Part shown: positions 43,935 to 53,606 of the stretch, piece by piece
Layout of the letters: every line of letters starts with the position of its first letter
Position numbering within the stretch: the stretch's first letter is position 1
Source: an uncultured Duncaniella sp.
Lineage (GTDB): Bacteria; Bacteroidota; Bacteroidia; Bacteroidales; Muribaculaceae
Length of the DNA: 64,000 bases
Direction of reading: 5' to 3'
Assembly: GCA_910577335.1 (NCBI GenBank)
Contig: CAJTMJ010000001.1
Location: forward strand, 115,710-179,709
Position numbers and translations under genes: made by a program
Notes under the pieces: model-generated
Told to the model about the DNA's origin: nothing
Seen by the model: only the letters and a program-made list of their open reading frames with translations
Database searches by the model: none

Positions 43935-44465
43935 ATGAAAAAGGAAGATAAAATCATTGCTATAGAGAACATAGCTAAGACCATTAAGGAATACAGCTGT
44001 TTCTACCTTACCGAAACTGCCGGTCTTGACGCAGAAAAGACCACCGCTCTCCGTCGCGCTTGCAACAAGGCTGACGTGAAGCTCATGGTGGTTAAGAACA
44101 CTCTGCTCCACAAGGCTCTTGAGTCGCTCGAAGGTGACTACTCTGAACTTTACGGAGTGCTCCACGGCTCAACATCCCTCATGCTTTCAAACGTAGGTAA
44201 CGCTCCTGCAAAGCTTATCAAGGATATCCTTAAAGCTGACAAAGAAGCTACCTTACCCCGTTTCAAGGCTGCTTACGTTGAAGAGACTATCTATGTAGGC
44301 GCTGATCAGCTTGACACTCTTGTTGCTATCAAGAGCAAGAACGAGCTTATCGCAGACGTTGTGGCTCTTCTCCAGTCTCCCGCCAAGAATGTTATCTCCG
44401 CTCTTTCTTCCGGTGCTAACAAAATCCACGGCATCCTCGAGACTCTTTCTAAGAAAGAAGCTTAA
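43935..44465 (+). CDS. rplJ: 50S ribosomal protein L10
   Basis: Start taken at MKKEDKIIAIENIAK; an ATG three codons upstream is possible. 176 residues. L10 anchors the L7/L12 dimers to the ribosome. The N-domain has FYLTETAGLDAEKTTALRRAC and the VVKNTLLHKALE segment. The C-terminal helix (NVISALSSGANKIHGILETLSKK) binds L7/L12. It precedes rplL by 59 bases. Confidence 0.95.
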   Translation: MKKEDKIIAIENIAKTIKEYSCFYLTETAGLDAEKTTALRRACNKADVKLMVVKNTLLHKALESLEGDYSELYGVLHGSTSLMLSNVGNAPAKLIKDILKADKEATLPRFKAAYVEETIYVGADQLDTLVAIKSKNELIADVVALLQSPAKNVISALSSGANKIHGILETLSKKEA

Positions 44466-44524
44466 TGGCTATCTTACAAAACCCAATTTTTTCAAAACAA
44501 AAACAATAAAAAAATCATACAATC

Positions 44525-44899
44525 ATGGCAGATATCAAAGCTCTTGCAGAACAACTTGTTAACCTTACCGTTAAGGAAGTAAACGAACTTGCTCAGGTTC
44601 TTAAGGAAGAATATGGCATCGAACCCGCTGCTGCTGCTGTTGCAGTTGCTGCTGGTCCTGCTGCCGGCGCTCCCGCTGAAGAAGAAAAGTCTTCTTTCGA
44701 TGTAGTTCTTAAGTCAGCTGGTGCTTCTAAGCTCGCTGTTGTTAAGCTCGTTAAGGAACTCACCGGTCTTGGCCTCAAGGAAGCTAAGGAAATGGTTGAC
44801 GGTGCTCCTTCTGTTGTTAAGGAAGGTTTGGCTAAGGCTGACGCTGAAGGCCTCAAGAAGCAGCTCGAAGAAGCTGGTGCTGAGGTTGAGCTCAAATAA
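44525..44899 (+). CDS. rplL: 50S ribosomal protein L7/L12
   Basis: 124 residues. The N-terminal dimerisation domain is joined by an Ala/Gly-rich hinge (about 37-55) to the factor-binding C-domain with KLAVVKLVKELTGLGLKEAK. Multiple copies form the ribosomal stalk that recruits translation GTPases. Codon use is strongly biased, as expected for a highly expressed gene. Confidence 0.97.
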   Translation: MADIKALAEQLVNLTVKEVNELAQVLKEEYGIEPAAAAVAVAAGPAAGAPAEEEKSSFDVVLKSAGASKLAVVKLVKELTGLGLKEAKEMVDGAPSVVKEGLAKADAEGLKKQLEEAGAEVELK

Positions 44900-44923
44900 T
44901 CACCCTGTCATTCAGGTCTCATG

Positions 44924-44957
44924 GGTTAAGATTCTCCCGTCAGGGAGTTTCTTAACC
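44924..44957 (+). terminator. Attenuator-like hairpin between rplL and rpoB
   Basis: GGTTAAGA-TTCTCCC / GGGAG-TT-TCTTAACC, a 13-bp two-part stem with loop GTCA, 25 bases after rplL. Weak U content follows. Partial termination here would lower rpoBC relative to L12, as known in other bacteria. The remaining AT-rich stretch to 45195 has no gene. Confidence 0.6.
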
Positions 44958-45195
44958 TATTTGCGTTAAAATAGCCCGGTTGTTTTAAAAAAACATAAAT
45001 TTTTATATTTAAAAATAAAAATTCAGACTCTAAAACCCTCGAAAACATATACTTTAGCTCGATTATTAACAGTTGAACGCAAATTTAACTTAATGTCGTA
45101 GTTAAATAAAGTTAAATCCTTGTTTTCAGGAAACCTTTGATTCATCCGGCATTAACCCTCCAAAACGAGTTTCTTTAACGTTTAATCAACATTAG

Positions 45196-48100
45196 ATGTC
45201 AGATACAATTTCATTGAAGCCCCGCGTAAATTTCGCGACGGTTAAAAACCCCCTGCCTTACCCCGATTTCCTCGAAGTGCAGCTGAAGTCATTTCAGGAC
45301 TTCCTCCAGCTCGACACTCCGCCGGAAAAAAGAAAAAACGAGGGTCTCTTCAAAGTTTTTGCAGAAAACTTCCCTATAGCGGATACTCGCAACAACTTTG
45401 TGCTTGAATTCCTCGATTACTACATTGATCCCCCTCGTTACACCATTGACGAGTGTCTTGAACGCGGGCTTACCTACAGCGTGCCCCTCAAGGCGAAACT
45501 CAAACTCTATTGTACCGACCCTGACCACGAAGATTTTGCTACCGTGATTCAGGACGTTTACCTTGGAGCTATCCCCTACATGACCGATAAAGGCACTTTC
45601 GTTATCAACGGTGCCGAACGTGTGGTTGTGTCTCAGCTCCACCGTTCTCCCGGTGTGTTCTTCGGACAGAGCACTCATGCCAACGGTACCAAACTATACA
45701 GCGCACGTATCATCCCGTTCCGCGGTAGTTGGATAGAGTTTGCTACTGACATCAACAACGTGATGTATGCTTACATCGACCGTAAAAAGAAACTCCCTGT
45801 CACCACTCTTCTCCGTGCCATCGGTCTTGAAAGCGACAAGGATATAATCGAAATCTTCGGTCTCGCTGAGGAAATTAAGGTCAACAAGACCAATCTTAAG
45901 AAAGCCGTAGGTCGCAAGCTCGCTGCCCGTGTGCTTAAGACTTGGGTCGAAGACTTCGTTGACGAAGATACCGGTGAAGTTGTTTCCATCGAGCGTAATG
46001 ACGTGATTCTCGACCGCGAGACTGTGCTCGAGGAGGAAAACATTCAGGAAATCATCGACTCGGGTGTGCAGACAGTTCTCCTTCACAAGGAGGATGCCAA
46101 CACTTCCGACTACTCTATAATATTCAACACTCTCCAGAAAGATACCTCTAACTCTGAGAAAGAGGCTATCCAATATATCTACCGACAGTTGCGTAACGCC
46201 GAACCACCGGATGACGCAAGTGCCCGCGAAGTCATAACCAATCTTTTCTTCTCTGAAAAGCGCTATGACCTCGGCGAAGTGGGTCGTTACCGTATCAATA
46301 AGAAACTCGGTCTCACCACTTCTATGGACGTGAAAGTCCTCACCAAGGAGGATATCATCGCCATTATAAAATACCTCATCGAGCTTATCAACTCCAAGAC
46401 TGACGTTGACGATATCGACCACCTCAGCAACCGTCGTGTGCGCACAGTGGGCGAGCAGCTCTACAATCAGTTTGGCGTGGGTCTTGCCCGTATGTCACGT
46501 ACCATCCGTGAACGCATGAATGTGCGCGACAACGAGGTGTTTACACCTATCGATCTTATCAACGCTAAGACTATCTCAAGCGTTATCAATACATTCTTCG
46601 GTACCAATGCGCTTTCGCAGTTCATGGACCAGACCAACCCGCTTGCCGAAATCACTCACAAGCGTCGTATGTCTGCCCTCGGTCCCGGCGGTCTTTCCCG
46701 TGAACGTGCAGGTTTCGAGGTTCGTGACGTGCACTATACCCACTATGGTCGTCTATGTCCTATCGAGACTCCTGAAGGTCCTAACATCGGTCTTATCTCT
46801 TCACTTTGTGTGTATGCAAAGATCAATGACCTCGGATTCATCGAGACTCCCTATCGTGAAGTCAAGGATGGTGTCGTAAACCTCAAGAATGACGAGGTGG
46901 TTTATTTGACCGCTGAAATTGAGGAAGGCAAGATCATCGCTCAGGGTAATGCTCCTGTCAAGGCTGACGGTGAGTTTGTCAACGATCGTGTGAAGGCTCG
47001 TCTTGATGCCGACTTCCCGATTGTGGCTCCCGATCAGGTTGAGCTTATGGATGTGTCACCTACACAGATCGCATCAATAGCTGCATCGCTTATCCCGTTC
47101 CTTGAACATGACGACGCTAACCGTGCGCTCATGGGCTCAAACATGATGCGTCAGGCAGTTCCCTTGCTCCGCAGCGAGGCTCCTATTGTAGGTACAGGTA
47201 TTGAAGGACAGCTCATTCACGACAGCCGCACTCAGATTATGGCTGAGGGCGAAGGTGTGATAGAGTTTGTTGACGCTACCGTTATCCGCATACGCTATGA
47301 CCGTACCGAGGATGAGGAATTCGTGTCGTTCGAGGACAGCGTGAAGGAATATCACCTTCCCAAGTTCCGCAAGACCAACCAAAGCACCACTATCGACCTC
47401 CGTCCTATCTGCAACAAGGGACAGCGTGTGAAGGCTGGCGACATCCTTACCGAAGGTTACTCTACCGAGAACGGCGAACTTGCTCTCGGACGCAACCTCA
47501 AGGTGGCATTCATGCCTTGGAAGGGTTACAACTATGAGGACGCCATCGTGCTTAACGAGCGTGTGGTTCGTGAGGATATACTTACCTCAGTGCATGTTGA
47601 CGAATACACCCTCGAAGTCCGTGAGACCAAGCGCGGTATGGAAGAACTCACTTCCGATATTCCTAACGTTTCCGAGGACGCTACTAAGGACCTCGACGAC
47701 CGCGGTATAATCCGTGTCGGCGCCCATATCGTTCCCGGTGACATCATGATAGGTAAGATTACTCCTAAGGGAGAATCTGATCCCACCCCTGAGGAGAAGC
47801 TTCTCCGTGCCATCTTCGGTGACAAAGCCGGTGATGTTAAGGACGCTTCACTCAAGGCTTCACCCTCACTTAAGGGTGTGGTTATCGGCACACATCTTTT
47901 CCAGAAAGCCGAAAAGAAAAAGACCAAGAAGAGCGCAAGCGCCGTGCTGCCCATGCTCGATGAGAAATATGAGGAACGTCTCAACGACCTTAAGGACCTC
48001 CTTGTGCAGAAGCTTATGACCCTTACCGAGGGCAAGACTTCGCAGGGTGTTAAGGACTTCCTCGGTTCCGACATCATACCGAAGGGTGCTAAATTCTCAG

Positions 48101-49011
48101 CCGGAACCCTTAAGGAGATCGACTATGACACCATCAATCTTTCAAAATGGACTGCTGATGCCCATAAGAACGATATGATCCGTGCCACTATCGTCAACTA
48201 CCTCCGTAAATCAAAGGAAATCGATGCCGAACTTCGTCGTAAGAAGTTTGATATCTCAATCGGCGACGAGCTTCCCTCAGGCATCATGAAACTTGCCAAG
48301 GTTTACATCGCCAAGAAGCGTAAGATTTCCGTGGGTGACAAGATGGCGGGTCGTCACGGTAACAAGGGTATCGTTTCACGTATCGTACGTCAGGAAGATA
48401 TGCCGTTCCTTGCCGACGGTACTCCCGTGGATATCGTGCTTAACCCGTTAGGTGTGCCTTCTCGTATGAACCTCGGTCAGATCTTCGAGACAGTTCTCGG
48501 ATGGGCTGGTCGTGAGCTCGGCGAGAAGTTCGCTACCCCGATTTTCGACGGTGCTACGCTTGAAAACCTTAATGAATGGACTGACAAGGCAGGTCTTCCC
48601 CGCTATGGTAAGACTTACCTTTATGACGGTGGTACCGGTGAACGTTTCGACCAGCCGGCTACCGTGGGTGTCATCTACATGCTTAAGCTCGGCCACATGG
48701 TTGAGGATAAGATGCACGCTCGTTCTATCGGTCCGTATTCACTCATCACTCAGCAGCCTCTTGGTGGTAAAGCCCAGTTTGGTGGTCAGCGTTTCGGAGA
48801 GATGGAAGTTTGGGCGCTCGAAGCATTCGGCGCCGCCCACATTCTCCAGGAGATTATCACAGTCAAGTCCGACGACGTTGCCGGCCGTAGCAAGACCTAC
48901 GAGGCGATTGTCAAGGGTGAGGCTATGCCCCCTGCCGGTATTCCTGAGTCACTCAACGTGCTTCTCCATGAGTTGCGCGGTCTCGGCTTGAGCATCAACC
49001 TCGAGCCATAA
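45196..49011 (+). CDS. rpoB: RNA polymerase beta subunit
   Basis: 1271 residues, full length. The rifampicin region reads FMDQTNPLAEITHKRRMSALG; the residues usually altered in resistant strains (Asp478, His488, Ser493 here) are wild type. The conserved GRLCPIETPEGPNIGL, the KMAGRHGNKG catalytic-loop segment and the C-terminal clamp region with FGGQRFGEMEVWALEAFGA are present. A Lys-rich stretch (KAEKKKTKKSA, about 900) marks the usual variable insertion between conserved blocks. It is separated from rplL by 296 bases and from rpoC by 87. Confidence 0.98.
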   Translation: MSDTISLKPRVNFATVKNPLPYPDFLEVQLKSFQDFLQLDTPPEKRKNEGLFKVFAENFPIADTRNNFVLEFLDYYIDPPRYTIDECLERGLTYSVPLKAKLKLYCTDPDHEDFATVIQDVYLGAIPYMTDKGTFVINGAERVVVSQLHRSPGVFFGQSTHANGTKLYSARIIPFRGSWIEFATDINNVMYAYIDRKKKLPVTTLLRAIGLESDKDIIEIFGLAEEIKVNKTNLKKAVGRKLAARVLKTWVEDFVDEDTGEVVSIERNDVILDRETVLEEENIQEIIDSGVQTVLLHKEDANTSDYSIIFNTLQKDTSNSEKEAIQYIYRQLRNAEPPDDASAREVITNLFFSEKRYDLGEVGRYRINKKLGLTTSMDVKVLTKEDIIAIIKYLIELINSKTDVDDIDHLSNRRVRTVGEQLYNQFGVGLARMSRTIRERMNVRDNEVFTPIDLINAKTISSVINTFFGTNALSQFMDQTNPLAEITHKRRMSALGPGGLSRERAGFEVRDVHYTHYGRLCPIETPEGPNIGLISSLCVYAKINDLGFIETPYREVKDGVVNLKNDEVVYLTAEIEEGKIIAQGNAPVKADGEFVNDRVKARLDADFPIVAPDQVELMDVSPTQIASIAASLIPFLEHDDANRALMGSNMMRQAVPLLRSEAPIVGTGIEGQLIHDSRTQIMAEGEGVIEFVDATVIRIRYDRTEDEEFVSFEDSVKEYHLPKFRKTNQSTTIDLRPICNKGQRVKAGDILTEGYSTENGELALGRNLKVAFMPWKGYNYEDAIVLNERVVREDILTSVHVDEYTLEVRETKRGMEELTSDIPNVSEDATKDLDDRGIIRVGAHIVPGDIMIGKITPKGESDPTPEEKLLRAIFGDKAGDVKDASLKASPSLKGVVIGTHLFQKAEKKKTKKSASAVLPMLDEKYEERLNDLKDLLVQKLMTLTEGKTSQGVKDFLGSDIIPKGAKFSAGTLKEIDYDTINLSKWTADAHKNDMIRATIVNYLRKSKEIDAELRRKKFDISIGDELPSGIMKLAKVYIAKKRKISVGDKMAGRHGNKGIVSRIVRQEDMPFLADGTPVDIVLNPLGVPSRMNLGQIFETVLGWAGRELGEKFATPIFDGATLENLNEWTDKAGLPRYGKTYLYDGGTGERFDQPATVGVIYMLKLGHMVEDKMHARSIGPYSLITQQPLGGKAQFGGQRFGEMEVWALEAFGAAHILQEIITVKSDDVAGRSKTYEAIVKGEAMPPAGIPESLNVLLHELRGLGLSINLEP

Positions 49012-49098
49012 GCTCAGAAGTCATTGACATCTCTCTAATCACCCTCCTCCTGCCGGGAGGAGGGAATATAAAAATAAAATTGCTTTTACACATTAAAT

Positions 49099-52000
49099 AT
49101 GGCTTTTAGAAAAGACAATAAACAAAAAACCGGATTCTCAAAGATTGCAATCGGTCTCGCTTCTCCCGAGGAAATCCTTGAGAAGTCAAGCGGCGAGGTG
49201 TTAAAGCCCGAAACCATAAACTATCGTACATACAAGCCTGAACGTGACGGTCTGTTCTGTGAGCGCATCTTCGGTCCGGTAAAGGACTATGAGTGCCATT
49301 GCGGAAAGTACAAGCGTATACGTTACAAAGGTATTGTCTGCGACCGTTGTGGTGTGGAAGTCACTGAAAAGAAAGTGCGCCGTGAACGCATGGGACATAT
49401 CAAACTCGTGGTGCCCGTGGCTCACATCTGGTACTTCCGCTCGCTGCCTAACAAAATCGGTTATCTCCTCGGTCTCCCTTCAAAGAAGCTCGATGCTGTC
49501 ATCTACTATGAGCGCTACGTCGTCATCAATCCCGGTGTAGCCGCTGAGGGTGAAAATCCCGTGGCACGTCTCGACCTTCTGACCGAAGAGGAATACTTTG
49601 ACATTATCGACCGTCTGCCGAAGGAAAACCAGCTTCTCGATGACACTGACCCCAACAAGTTCATCGCCAAGATGGGTGCCGAGGCTATATATGACCTCCT
49701 GAAAGACCTTAACCTTGACGACCTTTCATACGCTCTTCGTGATCAGGCTAATGCCGAAGGTTCACAGCAGCGTAAGACTGAGGCTTTGAAACGCCTTCAG
49801 GTTGTTGAGTCTTTCCGCGCTTCACGTGAGCGTAACCGTCCCGAATGGATGATTCTGCAGGCTGTGCCCGTGATTCCGCCCGAATTGCGTCCGCTCGTGC
49901 CTCTGGATGGTGGCCGTTTCGCCACTTCCGACCTTAACGACCTATACCGTCGTGTCATCATCCGTAATAACCGTCTGAAACGACTCATCGAAATCAAGGC
50001 TCCCGAAGTGATTCTCCGTAACGAGAAACGTATGCTTCAGGAAGCTGTCGATTCTCTTCTTGATAACTCTCGTAAATCTTCAGCTGTTAAGACTGAGGCT
50101 AACCGCCCGCTCAAGTCACTCTCTGACTCACTCAAAGGTAAGCAGGGACGCTTCCGTCAGAACCTTCTCGGTAAGCGTGTTGACTACTCCGCACGTTCCG
50201 TTATCGTCGTTGGTCCTGAGCTTAAGATGCACGAATGCGGTATCCCCAAGGATATGGCTGCCGAGCTTTACAAGCCTTTCGTTATCCGTAAGCTCATCGA
50301 GCGCGGTATCGTCAAGACTGTGAAGTCTGCCAAGAAGATTGTTGACCGCAAGGAACCTGTGGTATGGGACATCCTTGAATACGTGATGAAGGGTCACCCC
50401 GTGTTGCTCAACCGTGCCCCGACTCTTCACCGTCTCGGTATTCAGGCATTCCAGCCCAAGATGATTGAAGGTAAGGCTATCCAGCTCCACCCGCTCGCAT
50501 GTACAGCGTTCAACGCCGACTTCGACGGTGACCAGATGGCAGTCCACCTCCCTCTCGGTAATGAGGCGATCCTTGAAGCCCAGCTTTTGATGCTCGGTTC
50601 TCACAACATTCTTAACCCTGCCAACGGTGCGCCTATCACTGTCCCCTCTCAGGACATGGTTCTTGGTCTTTACTACATCACCAAGCTCCGCAAGGGCGAC
50701 AAGGGCGAAGGTCTGAAGTTCTACGGTCCTGAAGAAGCTGAAATCGCTTACAACGAAGGCCGTGTCACTCTCCACGCCCCCGTTTCAATCGTGGTTGATG
50801 ATGTTGACGAATTCGGCAATCCTATCAAGCACCTCGTAGAGAACACCTCTGTCGGTCGTGTGCTTGTTAATCAGTATGTGCCGAAGGAAATCGGTTACGT
50901 TAACGAGATCCTTTCAAAGAAGTCACTCCGTACCATCATATCACGTGTTATCAAACGTTGCGGTATACCTCGTTCTGCCCAGTTCCTTGATGATATCAAG
51001 AACCTCGGTTACTACATGGCGTTTAAGGGTGGTCTGTCATTCAACCTTGGCGACGTGCTTATCCCTGCCGAGAAAGAGCAGTATGTCAAGGAGGGTTACG
51101 AGCAAGTCCAGGAAGTGCTCAACAACTATTCTATGGGCTTCATCACCAACAACGAACGTTACAACCAGATCATTGATATCTGGACACACGTCAACTCTCG
51201 TCTTGCCGACACCTTGATGAAGCAGATTTCTGCCGATAAGCAAGGATTCAACCCGGTATACATGATGCTTGACTCAGGTGCCCGTGGTTCTAAGGACCAG
51301 ATTCGTCAGCTTTCAGGTATGCGTGGTCTTATGGCTAAGCCGCAGAAGTCAGGTGCCGAAGGTGGTCAGATTATCGAAAACCCGATTCTTGCGAACTTCA
51401 AGGAAGGTCTGTCAGTGCTTGAGTACTTTATCTCTACCCACGGTGCTCGTAAGGGTCTTGCGGATACTGCGCTTAAGACTGCCGACGCAGGTTACCTTAC
51501 CCGTCGTCTTGTTGACGTGGCTCACGATGTCATCATCAACGAGGTTGACTGTGGTACCCTCCGTGGTCTTGTATGTACCGAGATTAAGAATAATGACGAG
51601 GTTGTCGCTTCGCTCGGCGAACGTATCCTCGGTCGTGTGTCTGTTCATGACATTGTGGATCCCACCAATGGCGAAATCATTGTCGCTGCCGGTGAAGAGA
51701 TCAACGATATTGCCGCTGACCGTATCAACGAGTCACCTATTGAATCTGTCGAAATCCGTTCAGTGCTCACTTGTGAGTCTAAGAAGGGTGTCTGCGCTAA
51801 GTGCTACGGCCGTAACCTCGCCACTCACCGCATGGTTCAGATGGGAGAGGCTGTCGGCGTGATCGCTGCGCAGTCAATCGGTGAACCGGGTACTCAGCTT
51901 ACCCTCCGTACATTCCACGTCGGTGGTGTGGCTTCAAATATCGCTGCTGTCAACTCTCTTACTTCTCGCTATGACGGTCTGCTCGAAATCGAAGAGCTCC

Positions 52001-53421
52001 GTACAGTTAAGACTGACGAGGTTGACGCTAAGGGACGCAACGTTGAGGTTGTGATCGGTCGTCTTGCTGAAATGCGTATCATCGACCCCAACACCAAGAT
52101 GATGCTTACCAATGCCAACATCCCTTACGGTGCTAAACTTTACTTCGATAACAACTCCAAGATTAAGAAGGGTGATGTTATCTGCGAATGGGACCCCTTC
52201 AACGCCGTAATCGTCAGCGAAGTCGGTGGTAAGGTTGAATATGTCAACCTCATTGAGAACGGCACTTATCGTGTTGATTCCGATGAGCAGACAGGTCTTC
52301 GTGAAAAGATTATCATCGAGTCCAAGGAACGTGGCAAAGTGCCCGAAGCAAATATTGTTGACGCCAATGGTCAGATCCTTAAGACCTACGCTCTTCCTGT
52401 GGGAGCTCACCTTATGGTCGATGAGGGTGCTGAGGTGAAACCGGGCGAAATCTTCGTCAAGATACCTCGTGCTACCGGTAGCGCCGGTGACATCACCGGT
52501 GGTCTTCCCCGTGTTACCGAGCTCTTCGAAGCACGTAACCCGTCTAACCCCGCTATCGTATCGGAAATCGACGGTGAAGTTCACTTCGGCAAGGTTAAGC
52601 GTGGCAACCGTGAAATCTCGGTTACTTCTAAGCTTGGCGAGACTAAGAAATATCTCGTACCTCTGTCAAAGCAAATTCTTGTTCAGGAAAACGACTACGT
52701 GCGTGCCGGCACTCCGCTTTCGGATGGTGCCATCACTCCTGCCGACATCCTTAACATCATGGGTCCGACCGCCGTTCAGGAATACATCGTTAATGAAGTT
52801 CAGGACGTATACCGTATGCAGGGTGTGAAGATCAACGATAAGCACTTTGAGGTTATCGTACGTCAGATGATGCGTAAGGTTAACATCCTTGATCCGGGTG
52901 ACACCGGCTTCCTCGAACAGCAGATTGTTGACAAGCGTGACTTCATGGATGAGAACGACCGTATTTGGGGCAAGAAGGTTGTTACCGACGCCGGTGACAG
53001 CGAAAACGTTAAGCCCGGTCAGATTATCACTGCCCGCAAGCTCCGCGATGAAAACTCTTCGCTCAAACGTCGTGACCTCCGTCCCATCGAAGTGCGTGAT
53101 GCTCAGCCTGCCACATCCGAACAGATACTTCAGGGTATCACTCGTGCTGCCCTCCAGACATCTTCGTTCATGTCGGCTGCATCATTCCAGGAAACCACCA
53201 AGGTGCTCAACGAAGCCGCTATCAACGGTAAGGTTGACTATCTGCAGGGCATGAAGGAGAACGTAATCTGCGGTCACCTCATACCTGCCGGTACCGGTCT
53301 CCGCAGCTACGAACGCATCGTAGTAGGTGGCAAGGATGATATCGAGGATGCTTTCAGCTCATTCGATTCAGTTCCCGATGCAGCTCCCGAAGTAATCGAC
53401 ATAGCTCACACCGAACTGTAA
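49099..53421 (+). CDS. rpoC: RNA polymerase beta' subunit
   Basis: 1440 residues. The zinc ribbon Cys66/68/81/84 (CHCG...CDRC), the absolutely conserved active-site NADFDGDQM with Asp474/476/478 and the second zinc site starting at Cys892 (CESKKGVCAKC) are intact. The bridge helix and trigger loop region (GAAQSIGEPGTQLTLRTFH type, here VIAAQSIGEPGTQ) is also intact. In many Bacteroidetes rpoC is followed by a DUF3467 gene and rpsL-rpsG-fusA; here a terminator and an unrelated regulator follow, so the str operon must be elsewhere. Confidence 0.98.
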   Translation: MAFRKDNKQKTGFSKIAIGLASPEEILEKSSGEVLKPETINYRTYKPERDGLFCERIFGPVKDYECHCGKYKRIRYKGIVCDRCGVEVTEKKVRRERMGHIKLVVPVAHIWYFRSLPNKIGYLLGLPSKKLDAVIYYERYVVINPGVAAEGENPVARLDLLTEEEYFDIIDRLPKENQLLDDTDPNKFIAKMGAEAIYDLLKDLNLDDLSYALRDQANAEGSQQRKTEALKRLQVVESFRASRERNRPEWMILQAVPVIPPELRPLVPLDGGRFATSDLNDLYRRVIIRNNRLKRLIEIKAPEVILRNEKRMLQEAVDSLLDNSRKSSAVKTEANRPLKSLSDSLKGKQGRFRQNLLGKRVDYSARSVIVVGPELKMHECGIPKDMAAELYKPFVIRKLIERGIVKTVKSAKKIVDRKEPVVWDILEYVMKGHPVLLNRAPTLHRLGIQAFQPKMIEGKAIQLHPLACTAFNADFDGDQMAVHLPLGNEAILEAQLLMLGSHNILNPANGAPITVPSQDMVLGLYYITKLRKGDKGEGLKFYGPEEAEIAYNEGRVTLHAPVSIVVDDVDEFGNPIKHLVENTSVGRVLVNQYVPKEIGYVNEILSKKSLRTIISRVIKRCGIPRSAQFLDDIKNLGYYMAFKGGLSFNLGDVLIPAEKEQYVKEGYEQVQEVLNNYSMGFITNNERYNQIIDIWTHVNSRLADTLMKQISADKQGFNPVYMMLDSGARGSKDQIRQLSGMRGLMAKPQKSGAEGGQIIENPILANFKEGLSVLEYFISTHGARKGLADTALKTADAGYLTRRLVDVAHDVIINEVDCGTLRGLVCTEIKNNDEVVASLGERILGRVSVHDIVDPTNGEIIVAAGEEINDIAADRINESPIESVEIRSVLTCESKKGVCAKCYGRNLATHRMVQMGEAVGVIAAQSIGEPGTQLTLRTFHVGGVASNIAAVNSLTSRYDGLLEIEELRTVKTDEVDAKGRNVEVVIGRLAEMRIIDPNTKMMLTNANIPYGAKLYFDNNSKIKKGDVICEWDPFNAVIVSEVGGKVEYVNLIENGTYRVDSDEQTGLREKIIIESKERGKVPEANIVDANGQILKTYALPVGAHLMVDEGAEVKPGEIFVKIPRATGSAGDITGGLPRVTELFEARNPSNPAIVSEIDGEVHFGKVKRGNREISVTSKLGETKKYLVPLSKQILVQENDYVRAGTPLSDGAITPADILNIMGPTAVQEYIVNEVQDVYRMQGVKINDKHFEVIVRQMMRKVNILDPGDTGFLEQQIVDKRDFMDENDRIWGKKVVTDAGDSENVKPGQIITARKLRDENSSLKRRDLRPIEVRDAQPATSEQILQGITRAALQTSSFMSAASFQETTKVLNEAAINGKVDYLQGMKENVICGHLIPAGTGLRSYERIVVGGKDDIEDAFSSFDSVPDAAPEVIDIAHTEL

Positions 53422-53493
53422 TATACACAGACTGTAGTATATACTGAATGTAATATCAAACAGAACTATAATATTACAATCCCCAACATAAAC

Positions 53494-53533
53494 CAAGGTC
53501 TGCCCCCACCCGGGAGCAGACCTTGATTTTTTA
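53494..53533 (+). terminator. Intrinsic terminator after rpoC
   Basis: Perfect 10-bp stem CAAGGTCTGC / GCAGACCTTG with a 12-base loop, followed by ATTTTTTA. It is the end of the rpoBC transcript. Confidence 0.88.
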
Positions 53534-53588
53534 TACTACACAGCCTCGTTCTATCGCTCAACAAGTCGGTTATGTTGGGAATTTATTG

Positions 53589-53596
53589 TAATTTTG
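53589..53596 (+). promoter_or_regulatory. -7 box 10 bases before the TPR-LuxR gene
   Basis: TAATTTTG, a perfect -7 match; the -33 position is not TTTG. The leader would be only a few bases. Confidence 0.5.
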
Positions 53597-53606
53597 CATT
53601 GATGAT

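Noticed and set aside
50128..50775. 215-codon minus-strand frame within rpoC
   Set aside because: Shadow of a highly biased coding gene; no start signal, promoter or recognisable protein features. The same holds for the long minus frames within rpoB at 45694-46422 and 47532-48077.
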